A DNA stretch of 64,000 nt, taken from Flavobacterium gillisiae. Its GTDB lineage: Bacteria; Bacteroidota; Bacteroidia; Flavobacteriales; Flavobacteriaceae. The notes under the pieces are model-generated. The model saw nothing but the letters and a program-made list of their open reading frames with translations. It was not told the origin of the DNA and did no database searches. How positions within the stretch are numbered: the stretch's first letter is position 1; each line of letters begins with the position of its first letter. Of this stretch, positions 32,616 through 43,058 are shown piece by piece. Made by a program: the position numbers and the translations under genes. The DNA lies in NCBI RefSeq assembly GCF_900107635.1, contig NZ_FNRD01000001.1:372001-436000 (forward strand). The letters run 5' to 3'.

Positions 32616-35198
32616 ATGAATACACCTATATCTTTTTTAGACTCCTATAAAAAAACAATTAATTCCTATGATGAGGTTATTAATAAAAGTGGAGAAGTAA
32701 AGCCCTATTGGGCGACTATTTTTGCTGCTTTAGAAGCTGTAGGCATGGAGGAATTAGGAGTTAGAAATAAAGAAATCATTAATAAACTCAAGGAAAATGG
32801 AGTTACTTATAATGTGTATGATTCTGAAAATGAATTAGTTCGACCATGGAAGTTAGATCCTATTCCTTTTGTAATTCATCAGTCTGAATGGGCGGCAATT
32901 GAAAAGGGACTTATTCAAAGAGCCAATTTACTCGATTTGATTTACAAGGATATTTATGGGGAGCAGTTATTAATTAAAAACAACATTATTCCAGCGGAGT
33001 TAGTTTTTAATAATTCAGGATTTTTAAGACCTTGTTTTGATATACAACAAAAGGAATTTCACCAACTTTCACTTTTAGCATGTGATATTGCGAGAGGTCC
33101 AGACGGTAAAATGTGGTTGTTGGATAATCGTGTTCAATCCCCTTCAGGATCAGGATATGCTCTGGAGAATAGAATTGTTATGGCAAATGTTTTTCCACAA
33201 CTTAATAAAAATATTCACCGTGGTAAATTAGGTCCGTATTTTAGTGAATTGCAAAAAACAGTTGGGAAACTTGGTACTAATGTTGAAAATCCAAATGTGG
33301 TTTTTTTATCACCTGGAGCAGGAAACGAAACCTATTTTGAACATGTTTATCTTTCTTCGTATTTAGGATTTAAATTAGTAGAAGGAAGCGATTTACTAGT
33401 TCGAGAAGGATTTGTTTGGTTAAAAACGATTGACCAATTAGAACGTGTGGATGTAATTATAAAGCGTATTGATGACCAGTGGTGTGATCCTTTAGAACTT
33501 AATAAAAATTCACTACTAGGAATTCCAGGACTGTTACAAGTAATGCGTTTGGGAAATGTTGCGGTGATTAATCCTCCGGGAATTTCAGTTTTAGAAAATC
33601 ATGGACTAATGGCATTTATTCAAAATGCTTGTAAATTTTTATTGAAAGAGCCGCTAATCATGAATTCCACGGCTACTTGGTGGTGTGGTCAAACTAAAGA
33701 ATTAACCTATGTTTTGAATAATTTACCAAAATTAATTATTAAGAAAACCAATAGAGATTTAGGTTTTAAATCTGTGTACGGAAGAAAATTAAATAAAGAA
33801 CAATTAAAGGATCTCAAAGCTACTATTTTGAGCAATCCAAAGGAGTATGTGGCTCAAGAGGAAGTGAGTTTATCAACTACGCCTTCTTTAATTGACGGAA
33901 AAATTCTACCTAGATTAGCTGTGATTCGGGCTTTTTTAATTTCTGATGGGAGTAATTATAAAGTGATGAAAGGGGGACTTACTCGTAGTTCAGTTGTAGA
34001 AGATAAATTTCAAATTTCAAATCAATTTGGAGGAATTTCAAAGGATACTTGGGTTATTTCTGATAATCTAGAAGAATTGGAAGAGCCACAAGAGCGGCAA
34101 GAAGATATTATAGAAATTAAAAAAACCAATCCCATTTCTATTAGTACGGCTTTGACGAGTAGAAATGCTGAAAATTTATTTTGGGTAGGAAGGTTGTCTG
34201 AAAGAACATTGGTGTTAACTAGTTTCTTGAAAATAATTTTCAATCGATTAAACGAAAATGTAAGTAGTCATGGAAAAAAACAACCTGAATTTTTAGTTGT
34301 TTTGCTTAAAGCGGTTACGCATCTTACGCAAACTTATCCTGGCTTCGTGGGTGAAGATGGAGAGGAAGATGAGACTGTTTTTGAAAAACCCTTAGCGGAA
34401 TTGATTCCGTTGATTAATGATTCCAAAAAAGAAGGTTCGCTAACTTATAATGTGCAATCGCTTTTATATACTATCAATCACATCAGCGAAAAATGGAATA
34501 ACGATACTAAAGGAATCATCTATTTAATAGAAGAAAGTTTAGTTAGTTTAAAAGCGTCTAACGAACAAAACATTAGTCAAACTACTCATGGCCTTGATAA
34601 ATTATATATTAGGCTAATGGCTTTTTATGGTAATACTTACGAAACGCTACCAAGAGAAAATGGTTTTTATTTGTTTGAAGCTGGAAAGAATATTGAACGA
34701 TTTTTATCGCTTGTTTCAGTCATTCAAACTTTATTTTGTTTTAAAAGAAGTGAAGAGGTAGAACAGCTTTTATTAGAATCTGTTTTAGAAAACCATAACT
34801 TATTAGCTCAGTATCGAAGTAATTATAAATCACAGTTAAATTTAGTTACAGTTCTAAACATGTTGTTTTTAGAGAAAAATTCGCCTTATACGCTTGCTTA
34901 TATTTTAGATACGCTTTCCTATAACATTTCTAATTTACCAAAAAAATCAGAATTCAACCAATTGAGTATTGCTGAAAAGAAGGTGTTAGAAGCAAGTACA
35001 ATAATTAAATTAATTGATCCTGAGGAATTAGAACAAGCTGACGAAAACAATTTTAGAAAGACATTAGATAGTACTATCAACACCGTTTCTGAATTAGTTT
35101 CATCGGTAACTAGTAGCTTGTCTAGTTTGTATTTTAATCATTCAGTGATGCAACTTTCATTTTTAGCCACAGACAAAGATAATTCGGATGAAATATAA
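32616..35198 (+). CDS. Circularly permuted ATP-grasp and alpha-E fusion protein
   Basis: An 860-residue fusion. Residues 1-480 are the circularly permuted ATP-grasp type 2 domain (DUF404/DUF407). Landmarks are the AAIEKGLIQRANLLDLIYKDIYG segment near 90, the GPDGKMWLLDNRVQSPSGSGYALENR nucleotide/metal region near 165 and VKGGLTR-like MKGGLTRSS near 455. After an acidic linker comes the all-helical alpha-E domain (DUF403, about 510-860, starting SRNAENLFWVGRLSERT). In many genomes these are separate adjacent genes. It is predicted to be a peptide or amide ligase. It overlaps the next transglutaminase gene by 11 bp. Confidence 0.92.
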   Translation: MNTPISFLDSYKKTINSYDEVINKSGEVKPYWATIFAALEAVGMEELGVRNKEIINKLKENGVTYNVYDSENELVRPWKLDPIPFVIHQSEWAAIEKGLIQRANLLDLIYKDIYGEQLLIKNNIIPAELVFNNSGFLRPCFDIQQKEFHQLSLLACDIARGPDGKMWLLDNRVQSPSGSGYALENRIVMANVFPQLNKNIHRGKLGPYFSELQKTVGKLGTNVENPNVVFLSPGAGNETYFEHVYLSSYLGFKLVEGSDLLVREGFVWLKTIDQLERVDVIIKRIDDQWCDPLELNKNSLLGIPGLLQVMRLGNVAVINPPGISVLENHGLMAFIQNACKFLLKEPLIMNSTATWWCGQTKELTYVLNNLPKLIIKKTNRDLGFKSVYGRKLNKEQLKDLKATILSNPKEYVAQEEVSLSTTPSLIDGKILPRLAVIRAFLISDGSNYKVMKGGLTRSSVVEDKFQISNQFGGISKDTWVISDNLEELEEPQERQEDIIEIKKTNPISISTALTSRNAENLFWVGRLSERTLVLTSFLKIIFNRLNENVSSHGKKQPEFLVVLLKAVTHLTQTYPGFVGEDGEEDETVFEKPLAELIPLINDSKKEGSLTYNVQSLLYTINHISEKWNNDTKGIIYLIEESLVSLKASNEQNISQTTHGLDKLYIRLMAFYGNTYETLPRENGFYLFEAGKNIERFLSLVSVIQTLFCFKRSEEVEQLLLESVLENHNLLAQYRSNYKSQLNLVTVLNMLFLEKNSPYTLAYILDTLSYNISNLPKKSEFNQLSIAEKKVLEASTIIKLIDPEELEQADENNFRKTLDSTINTVSELVSSVTSSLSSLYFNHSVMQLSFLATDKDNSDEI

Positions 35199-36057
35199 AT
35201 TAGTACATAAAACGACTTATAACTACATAGATTCAATTCATAATTATCAATGTATTGTTTGTTTACATCCAATAAGTTCAGAAAGGCAAAATTGTGAAGA
35301 TTTTAAATTGACAATAGAACCCAATCCTCAAAATTTATATGCTCGAAAAGATTATTTTGGCAACACCCAATATTATTTTTCTATTTTAAAACCACATAAA
35401 GTTTTACAAGTTATTGCGACTAGTATTGTTGAGGTTTTTACGCCAAAATTAGTAGTAGCTAATGCAATTACGTGTGCTGAGGCGCTAAATTTGTTTAATA
35501 CTAAGTTGGAGCTAAAAAATGAATTGCTACAATTTCAACTTCCAAGTCCCTTCATTTTTTGGGATGAAGAAATAAAACTTTTTGCCCAAACTTGCTTGAT
35601 TCCAGATGAATCGTTATATGAATCAATTGCTAAATTGTCTGAAAAAATATTTACAGAGTTTGAATTTAACTCAGGAGCAACTACAATAAATACACCATTA
35701 AATGAAGTTTTAAAACTCCGAAAAGGAGTTTGCCAAGATTTTACCCATTTAATGATTGCTTGTGTTAGAAGCTTGGGTTTTGCGGCTCGCTACGTAAGTG
35801 GTTATCTAGAGACTCTTCCTCCAAAAGGTAAAGTTAAGCTACAAGGTTCTGATGCATCTCATGCATGGGTTTCCGTTTACGTGCCTGAAATGGGTTGGTG
35901 TGAATTTGATCCTACAAATAATATAATATCAGGTGAACGCCATATTGTTACTGCCTATGGTCGAGATTACTCCGATATTTCTCCATTAAAAGGAATTATT
36001 TTTAGTTCAGGAGAACATAAAGTAAAGGTGGAAGTTGATGTGATTCCAATTTTATAA
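35188..36057 (+). CDS. Transglutaminase-like cysteine protease
   Basis: A 289-residue protein with the standard two-part structure: N-terminal beta domain (MKYKLVHKTTYNY...ISSERQNCEDF) and a transglutaminase core with Cys182 (RKGVCQDFTHL), His in ASHAWVSVYVP and Asp in EFDPTNN. Such bacterial proteins usually act as proteases or amidases rather than cross-linkers. The 11-bp overlap with the ATP-grasp/alpha-E gene means co-translation, pairing a predicted ligase with a predicted hydrolase. Confidence 0.92.
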   Translation: MKYKLVHKTTYNYIDSIHNYQCIVCLHPISSERQNCEDFKLTIEPNPQNLYARKDYFGNTQYYFSILKPHKVLQVIATSIVEVFTPKLVVANAITCAEALNLFNTKLELKNELLQFQLPSPFIFWDEEIKLFAQTCLIPDESLYESIAKLSEKIFTEFEFNSGATTINTPLNEVLKLRKGVCQDFTHLMIACVRSLGFAARYVSGYLETLPPKGKVKLQGSDASHAWVSVYVPEMGWCEFDPTNNIISGERHIVTAYGRDYSDISPLKGIIFSSGEHKVKVEVDVIPIL

Positions 36058-36174
36058 TTCAATTAGTTGTTTTTAATTATCTATTCATGATTTTGTAATA
36101 TAAAGCTCAATATTCGATTTGTTTTGTGTACCTTTAAGTAGGCTTAGTTGTTTAACAATCAGTATTTTGTATAT

Positions 36175-37005
36175 ATGAAGATAATTAAACATTCCGGTGA
36201 TATTGTTGATTTTGACCCTGAGAAACTCAGAAAGTCACTAATGAAATCTGGTGCAGACGATTTGGTAGTTGAGGATATCTTGCATAAAATTAGCAAGGAA
36301 ATCTATGACGGAATTTCTACAAAAAAAATATACAAACGCGCTTTCGTTTTACTAAAAAAGGAGGCGAACTCACATGCAGCCCGATATAATTTAAGGTCGG
36401 GGTTGCAGTTGTTGGGGCCTGCCGGTTTTTTCTTCGAAAAATATATCGCTCGACTTTTTGATGCTGAAGGCTATCATACAACCACCAATTTAACTTTGCC
36501 TGGCAAATGTGTTTCTCATGAAATTGATATTTTGATTAAGAAAGGCGATGCGCTGGAAATGGTTGAATGTAAATTTCATTCTGCTAGAGAAATGAAGTCT
36601 GACGTCAAAGTTCCCTTGTATGTTTTTTCTAGATTTAATGATTTGAAAGAAAGAAAACAGATCGTCTTCTCAAAAAACGAAACGATTTCAAAGTGCTGGA
36701 TAGTAACTAATAATCGATTTACGTCTGATGCGGTAGATTTTGCAAAATGTTCGGGTATGAATTTATTGAGTTGGGATTATCCGAAAGGTAATAATTTGAA
36801 AACTAAAAATGATATTGATTGTCTTTACCCTGTGACCTGTCTTACTACATTGTCTTTGGCAGAAAAAGATAAATTGTTAATATTGGATGTAATCTTAGCA
36901 AAAGAACTAATAAATAATTCAGAACATTTGGATAAAATTGGTTTGAGCGCTAATAGGATTAAAAATGTTTTAAAAGAAGTAAGAGAGTTAGTCAGATGTA
37001 TTTAA
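36175..37005 (+). CDS. ATP-cone and PD-(D/E)XK nuclease-like protein
   Basis: About 276 residues from the ATG at 36175 (MKIIKHSGDIVDFD). The in-frame TTG at 36148 would add a non-conserved leader. Residues 1-85 are an ATP-cone, the nucleotide-binding module of ribonucleotide reductases and NrdR (FDPEKLRKSLMKSGAD...IYKRAFVLLKK). Residues about 90-200 are a restriction-endonuclease-like fold (FFEKYIARLFDAEGY, active-site Asp in HEIDILI and the ExK in MVECKF). It may be a nucleotide-sensing DNase. It is followed 41 bp later by the beta-CASP hydrolase gene. Confidence 0.85.
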   Translation: MKIIKHSGDIVDFDPEKLRKSLMKSGADDLVVEDILHKISKEIYDGISTKKIYKRAFVLLKKEANSHAARYNLRSGLQLLGPAGFFFEKYIARLFDAEGYHTTTNLTLPGKCVSHEIDILIKKGDALEMVECKFHSAREMKSDVKVPLYVFSRFNDLKERKQIVFSKNETISKCWIVTNNRFTSDAVDFAKCSGMNLLSWDYPKGNNLKTKNDIDCLYPVTCLTTLSLAEKDKLLILDVILAKELINNSEHLDKIGLSANRIKNVLKEVRELVRCI

Positions 37006-37046
37006 AATAAATATTGGTTTGATTTTTTAACCTTAAAAACTGGGTC

Positions 37047-38402
37047 ATGAAAGTAAAATTTATTGGAGCGGCAGGAACCGTGACAGGTTCAAAAACATTA
37101 ATTGAAAGCAATGGAGTGCGCATTCTGATAGATTGCGGACTATTTCAGGGAATAAAGCCTTTACGGGAACTGAATTGGCAGCCTTTGCCGGTTTTAGCTT
37201 CGTCTATTGATTTTGTTCTTCTTACGCATGGGCATTTAGATCATTGTGGTTGGTTGCCAAGGTTAGTGGATCAAGGATTTAAAGGTAAAATATATTGTTC
37301 AGGACCTACAAAAGAAATTGCTGAGCTTATTCTTTTGGACAGTGGTAAAATTCAGGAAGAAGAAGCTGAAAGAGCGAACAAGGAAAAATATTCTAAGCAC
37401 GAAGTGGCAGAGCCGCTATATAACGTGGAACAAGCAAGAAAAGTTTTTCCACATTTCAGAGTCGTTAATGAAAATAAGCCTGTGCCTTTAGATGCTGAAA
37501 TTTCGGCTGTTTTTATCAATGCTGGACATATCATTGGAGCATGTAGTATTGAGTTAACGATCGAAAATAAAACATTAGTTTTTTCAGGTGATATTGGTCG
37601 AGATAACGACGTTTTAATGTATCCGCCAACAAAACCCAAAAAAGCAGATTATGTCTTTCTGGAAAGTACCTATGGAGATCGAATTCATCCTGATACTGAT
37701 CCTAAGTTAGAATTAGAAACGTATATTAACAACACGTTCAACAAGGGAGGCACGGTCTTTATACCAAGCTTTGCAGTGGAGCGCGCACAAATGATCATGT
37801 ATTTACTGTGGCAACTCAAAGAAGAAGGTAAAATCCCTGACATGCCTTACATAGTAGATTCGCCTATGGGAGTGAGTGCTTTCGACATTTTTTTTGAAAA
37901 CAGAAAGTGGCATAAGGTATCTTTAGAAGACTGTATAGCGATAAATAAAATGTTTACCATGATTACTGATTATAAGGAAACGATTGATACAATCTATAAT
38001 AAACGGCCAAAAGTAGTTATTGCCGCAAGCGGAATGGTGACTGGCGGAAGGATTTTGAGTTATTTAGAACGCTACATCAGTGTGCCCGAAACCACCGTAA
38101 TTATTGTGGGTTATCAAGCAGAAGGAACAAGGGGAAGAAAGTTATTAGAAGGAGCTAAAGAAGTCAAAATTTATGGAAAATATTATCCTGTTGAAGCAAG
38201 TATTCTAGAAATAGAAGGGCTGTCTGCTCATGCAGATCAAAAAGGACTACTCAACTGGCTTTCAGTATTGGAAAACAAACCTGCAAAAGTATTCTTAGTT
38301 CATGGTGAAAACCAGCCTGCAGATGAACTTCGAATAAAAATAAAAGAGGTTTATGGATTTGATTGTTCTGTGCCTTTAATGGGACAGGAATTTGAGCTCT
38401 AA
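37047..38402 (+). CDS. Beta-CASP metallo-beta-lactamase-fold ribonuclease-like protein
   Basis: A 451-residue protein with an N-terminal metallo-beta-lactamase core, HGHLDH motif starting at His61, further metal ligands in NAGHIIGACS and VFSGDIGRD, an inserted beta-CASP domain (TFNKGGTVFIPSFAVERAQ, MVTGGRILSYLE) and the C-terminal RNA-specificity motif (GLSAHADQKGLLNWL). It corresponds to the bacterial/archaeal CPSF-like family, which are mostly RNA endo- or exonucleases. No KH domains precede it. A terminator follows within about 25 bp, so it ends a two-gene unit with the ATP-cone nuclease. Confidence 0.92.
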   Translation: MKVKFIGAAGTVTGSKTLIESNGVRILIDCGLFQGIKPLRELNWQPLPVLASSIDFVLLTHGHLDHCGWLPRLVDQGFKGKIYCSGPTKEIAELILLDSGKIQEEEAERANKEKYSKHEVAEPLYNVEQARKVFPHFRVVNENKPVPLDAEISAVFINAGHIIGACSIELTIENKTLVFSGDIGRDNDVLMYPPTKPKKADYVFLESTYGDRIHPDTDPKLELETYINNTFNKGGTVFIPSFAVERAQMIMYLLWQLKEEGKIPDMPYIVDSPMGVSAFDIFFENRKWHKVSLEDCIAINKMFTMITDYKETIDTIYNKRPKVVIAASGMVTGGRILSYLERYISVPETTVIIVGYQAEGTRGRKLLEGAKEVKIYGKYYPVEASILEIEGLSAHADQKGLLNWLSVLENKPAKVFLVHGENQPADELRIKIKEVYGFDCSVPLMGQEFEL

Positions 38403-38426
38403 ATTTTGAATAGATGTAATTTAGTA

Positions 38427-38462
38427 CAAAAGCCCAAAGAGAAATCTTTGGGCTTTTGTTTT
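38427..38462 (+). terminator. Terminator after the beta-CASP gene
   Basis: A 13-bp perfect stem CAAAAGCCCAAAG (38427-38439) pairs with CTTTGGGCTTTTG (38446-38458), followed by TTTT. The 68-codon open frame across it is not a gene. The rest of the gap to 38698 shows nothing I can name. Confidence 0.9.
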
Positions 38463-38697
38463 GGAGATAATTCCGGGTGTTTTTTACCTAAAAAAAAAGA
38501 GAATACGAACGTGTTAATTCCAAACTTCTGTGGTCAAAAATATTTAATTATTAAAAGCGATAACTATTTACAGGACCAAGTCATTTTAAATGGTCATTTA
38601 AGCGTTAATTAAACTTTAAAATTATGCAATAAATTGTGGTTAATATAATTTATACCTACTTTCACGCATTAATAATTTAAGCGTTAAACCCCAAAGA

Positions 38698-39381
38698 ATG
38701 AATAGTTTTGATTGGAAGAATTTAATAGACCCGCTTTTTTACATTCACTTTGATGTAAATGGAGTAAAACTAGGGATTTATATTGTGTTATTTATCATAT
38801 TTGCGGAAACAGGTCTGTTTGCTGGGTTCTTTTTACCTGGTGATAGTTTGCTTTTTTTGGCGGGAATTTATAATAGAGAGTTGATAGAAAATGTACTTTT
38901 TATAAGTAGTGATTTTATTAACGTAGTTATTTTATCAACTGCTATTGCAATCGCTGGTATTTTAGGTAATATAGTTGGATATTGGTTTGGGTCTAAAAGC
39001 GGATATTATCTGTATAATAAAAAGGATACTTTTTGGTTTAAGAAAAAATATCTTGTGCAATCCAAAGATTTCTTCGAAAGACATGGAGGTAGGGCTATTA
39101 TTTTCGCGAGATTCTTACCTATATTCAGAACTTTTGCTCCTATTGTAGCAGGTATTGTAACTATGGATAAAAAGAAGTTTATGTTTTACAATGTCGTAAG
39201 TTCTTTCCTTTGGTCTTTTACATTAATTTTTGCAGGTCATTATTTATATGGGTTTTTACTAGACAATTATCAAATAGATTTAAAGAACCATATTGAATTA
39301 ATAATTATTGGTTTAGTGGTTTTAACACTTTCTCCCGTACTGCTTAAATTAGCTAAAAAAAGTACAGTAGCTGAAGAATAA
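38698..39381 (+). CDS. DedA-family membrane protein
   Basis: A 227-residue membrane protein of the DedA/VTT family. The signature appears as GLFAGFFLPGDSLLFLAG (about 43-60), GYWFGSKSG...FFERHGGRAIIFARFLPIFRTFAPIVAG (about 98-157, with the conserved FxRF.P..R.....AG pattern) and a C-terminal membrane helix pair. DedA proteins are implicated in lipid carrier flipping and membrane homeostasis. It is a single gene, ended by a hairpin that belongs to a decayed groEL duplication. Confidence 0.93.
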   Translation: MNSFDWKNLIDPLFYIHFDVNGVKLGIYIVLFIIFAETGLFAGFFLPGDSLLFLAGIYNRELIENVLFISSDFINVVILSTAIAIAGILGNIVGYWFGSKSGYYLYNKKDTFWFKKKYLVQSKDFFERHGGRAIIFARFLPIFRTFAPIVAGIVTMDKKKFMFYNVVSSFLWSFTLIFAGHYLYGFLLDNYQIDLKNHIELIIIGLVVLTLSPVLLKLAKKSTVAEE

Positions 39382-39430
39382 AAAGATATATAGAAAACGA
39401 AGAATCAGTAGTGTTCTTCATATAGTGATA

Positions 39431-39663
39431 TAAATAAGAAATCCGTTCCGTTATTAAACAGGACGGATTTTTCATGTAAACGTTTTGATATTATGCGGTT
39501 CTGGTTAATCGACACCTATTTGTAGTCCGTTGCAGTTTTCTTCTTTGATATCAGTCAAAGCACATTCATTGGTTAATGTCATTGTAATAACTGACGTAGG
39601 ATTTTATGATGCTATACATATTGCTTTTTTAGGATTAATATTCCGGCTTTCAGCATATCAGTA
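39431..39663 (-). pseudogene. Decayed tandem duplicate of the groEL 3' end and its terminator
   Basis: This stretch aligns with 39664-39901, the groEL terminator and last ~170 bp of coding sequence, at an offset of about 233-236 bp. Shared blocks include ATCCGTTC...AAACAG.ACGGATTTTT, TTGATATTA, TCAAAGCACATTCA, CTTTTTTAGGAT and CAGCTTTCAGCAT-like CGGCTTTCAGCAT. The frame is broken by many changes, so it is non-coding. The unit abuts the functional copy directly, at TATAAATAA. Its hairpin (about 39439-39472) now probably terminates the DedA gene on the plus strand. Apart from this remnant, the 39382-39725 gap holds only the groEL terminator. Confidence 0.85.
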
Positions 39664-39670
39664 TAAATAA

Positions 39671-39704
39671 AAAATCCGTTCTGTAATTAAACAGAACGGA
39701 TTTT
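39671..39704 (-). terminator. Terminator of groEL
   Basis: A perfect 14-bp stem AAAATCCGTTCTGT (39671-39684) with ACAGAACGGATTTT (39691-39704) and 6-nt loop, with A/T runs on both sides. Confidence 0.9.
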
Positions 39705-39725
39705 TATATGTAAAATAGTTTGATA

Positions 39726-41405
<1,680 letters not shown>

Positions 41406-41428
41406 TTATTTTAGATTTATTTATGCAA

Positions 41429-41704
41429 TTATATTATTGCAAGAATATCATCTTCTCTCATTATCAAATAATCTTTACCTTCTAATTTCAATTCAGTTCC
41501 AGCATATTTTCCGTAAAGAACGCTGTCTCCAACTTTTACAGTCATTGTATGTTCTTTTGTACCATTCCCAACTGCAACAACAGTTCCTTTTTGTGGTTTC
41601 TCTTTAGCAGTATCTGGAATAAAAATCCCTGACGCAGTTTTAGTTTCAGCAGCTACTGGTTCTATAAGAACGCGGTCAGAAAGTGGTTTAATGTTTAAAG
41701 CCAT
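41429..41704 (-). CDS. groS: Co-chaperonin GroES
   Basis: A 91-residue co-chaperonin capping the GroEL ring. It has the N-terminal [16 protein letters not shown] segment, the mobile loop region ([21 protein letters not shown]), and the [16 protein letters not shown] and REDDILAII end. Length is slightly below 97 as usual for this group. It is the first gene of groES-groEL, with an upstream inverted repeat and a sigma-54-like sequence in its promoter region. Confidence 0.99.
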   Translation of the reverse strand: MALNIKPLSDRVLIEPVAAETKTASGIFIPDTAKEKPQKGTVVAVGNGTKEHTMTVKVGDSVLYGKYAGTELKLEGKDYLIMREDDILAII

Positions 41705-41741
41705 GATTTTATTTTTTAATTATATTAGTGTGTATTGAAAG

Positions 41742-41780
41742 TCAGAAATTATGCCACCCTTATTAAACTGACATAATTTC
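41742..41780 (-). promoter_or_regulatory. Inverted repeat and sigma-54-like motif upstream of groES
   Basis: GAAATTATG (41745-41753) and CATAATTTC (41772-41780) are perfect complements 18 nt apart. On the minus strand TGGCATAATTTCTGA (41756-41742) has GG and GA separated by 10 nt, which is the sigma-54 spacing with GA instead of GC. No CIRCE sequence is seen. Either element could control the heat-shock operon, but the function is not established. Confidence 0.4.
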
Positions 41781-41784
41781 TTAT

Positions 41785-41817
41785 AAAAAATGCCAGCTTT
41801 GTCAGGCTGGCATTTTT
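41785..41817. terminator. Terminator of secG
   Basis: Stem AAAAATGCCAGC/GCTGGCATTTTT, 13 bp per arm including the A/T flanks (41785-41797 with 41805-41817), loop 7 nt. Read on the minus strand it ends the secG transcript before the groES promoter. Confidence 0.9.
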
Positions 41818-41835
41818 TATAATATATGTGATGAA

Positions 41836-42162
41836 TTATTTTGTAGCTGGTACGTCTTGTATTGGTGTAACAGGTGCAACTGGAGCTGCAGTTTCTGTGT
41901 TGTCAATAATTTTAGAATCCGTATCGCTTAATGTTCCTGTGAAGCTTAAACTTGATAATAATATTAATGCGATTAGTATTGTAGCCAATGTCCAAGTGCT
42001 TTTGTCTAAAAAGTCAGTTGTTTTTTGTACTCCACCTAACATTTGAGAACCACCTATTGTAGATGATAATCCACCGCCTTTAGGGTTTTGAACCATTATT
42101 ACTACAATCAATAGAAAACAAACTATTGTTATTAAAACTAAAAAAATTGAAAATGTGCTCAT
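41836..42162 (-). CDS. secG: Preprotein translocase subunit SecG
   Basis: A 108-residue inner-membrane subunit of SecYEG. Two membrane helices (about 4-23 and 57-76) flank the hallmark cytoplasmic loop VQNPKGGGLSSTIGGSQMLGG. The Ala/Pro/Thr-rich C-terminal tail (APVAPVTPIQDVPATK) is low complexity. It begins 3 bp after the TPR gene and is ended by a strong terminator. Confidence 0.95.
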   Translation of the reverse strand: MSTFSIFLVLITIVCFLLIVVIMVQNPKGGGLSSTIGGSQMLGGVQKTTDFLDKSTWTLATILIALILLSSLSFTGTLSDTDSKIIDNTETAAPVAPVTPIQDVPATK

Positions 42163-42165
42163 TGT

Positions 42166-43017
42166 TTAATTATTATTTTGTTGTAAAATCTTAATATCCG
42201 CTATACGGTCTGCAAAGAAACTACTTTTTTCTGGATATTTCAAAATTAATATTTCATAAGCTTGAATCGCTTTTTGATATTTTTTTTGTTCTAAATATAC
42301 CCTGGCTAAAGTTTCAGTCATTAGTGAAGAATGATCGTCCTTATTTATATCAATTCGAACCGTAGATGCTACTCCATGTTTAACGGGGGAGATCTTTGGG
42401 CTGGTTTCAATAAACTTATCGATTAATGCGGCTTTTTTCTTTTGACCTTCGTTTTGTGGTGTTGGTTTTGGAACGTTTATTTTTTCGTTACTTCTATCGA
42501 TAGGCTGTGTTCTCGATAGTTGAAGCCATTCTTGGAAAGAATGTTGCTCGTTCTTAGAAAAATCTAATGGCGTACCGATGGCTAGTTTCTCTTCAGTAGG
42601 ATTTAAGTCAGTTCTTAATTCAACAGCAGAGGATTCTTTTATAGAGGTTAGAATCGATTGTTCTAATGTGTTCTTTTTAGGCTCTATTTTCTCTTGAAAG
42701 GTAATTATTTCGCCGTCAATGACATCGATGTCCAAAAGTTCAAGCTCTTTTTTATCATACAATTCTTTTTGAATAGCGATAAAACTATCTGAAGTTATGA
42801 AATCAAACAATACCGTTCTGTCAGTTGTATGTGCAGCAGTAACTTTTAAGGCAAAATTATACTTAAAACTATTTTGGTTGTATAGTCCTTTTAATCGCAA
42901 AGCTCTTGCGCTTTGAAAAAAAGGAAATTCATCCAATACTTTTTCTAAAGCTAAAGTTTGCGCCTCAGAAATAGTGTTTGGTTTATTGATTAAGGATGTA
43001 TAAGCAGTTACGTTCAT
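42166..43017 (-). CDS. Tetratricopeptide-repeat protein
   Basis: A 283-residue soluble protein. The N-terminal ~85 residues are helical (ALEKVLDEFPFFQSARALRLKGLYNQ..., a Bacteroidota-type helical repeat). The middle is a charged, poorly ordered linker, and the C-terminus has one clear TPR (ETLARVYLEQKKYQKAIQAYEILILKYPEKSSFFADRIADI). It probably serves as an adaptor and sits between lptE and secG in an envelope-biogenesis cluster. No enzymatic motif is seen. Confidence 0.85.
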   Translation of the reverse strand: MNVTAYTSLINKPNTISEAQTLALEKVLDEFPFFQSARALRLKGLYNQNSFKYNFALKVTAAHTTDRTVLFDFITSDSFIAIQKELYDKKELELLDIDVIDGEIITFQEKIEPKKNTLEQSILTSIKESSAVELRTDLNPTEEKLAIGTPLDFSKNEQHSFQEWLQLSRTQPIDRSNEKINVPKPTPQNEGQKKKAALIDKFIETSPKISPVKHGVASTVRIDINKDDHSSLMTETLARVYLEQKKYQKAIQAYEILILKYPEKSSFFADRIADIKILQQNNN

Positions 43018-43058
43018 TTTTAGGTTTCAGATTTTTTAAATCGAATAGCAAAGTGTGA

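Noticed and set aside
28132..36057. Cluster as a lateral-transfer island
   Set aside because: Base composition and codon use look like the neighbours, and there are no integrase, tRNA junction or flanking repeats.
36175..37005. ATP-cone protein as an NrdR-type transcription regulator
   Set aside because: There is no zinc-ribbon N-terminus. The C-terminal half is a PD-(D/E)XK nuclease fold instead.
38406..38612. 68-codon frame after the beta-CASP gene
   Set aside because: It starts across a strong terminator hairpin and has no protein-like conservation pattern.
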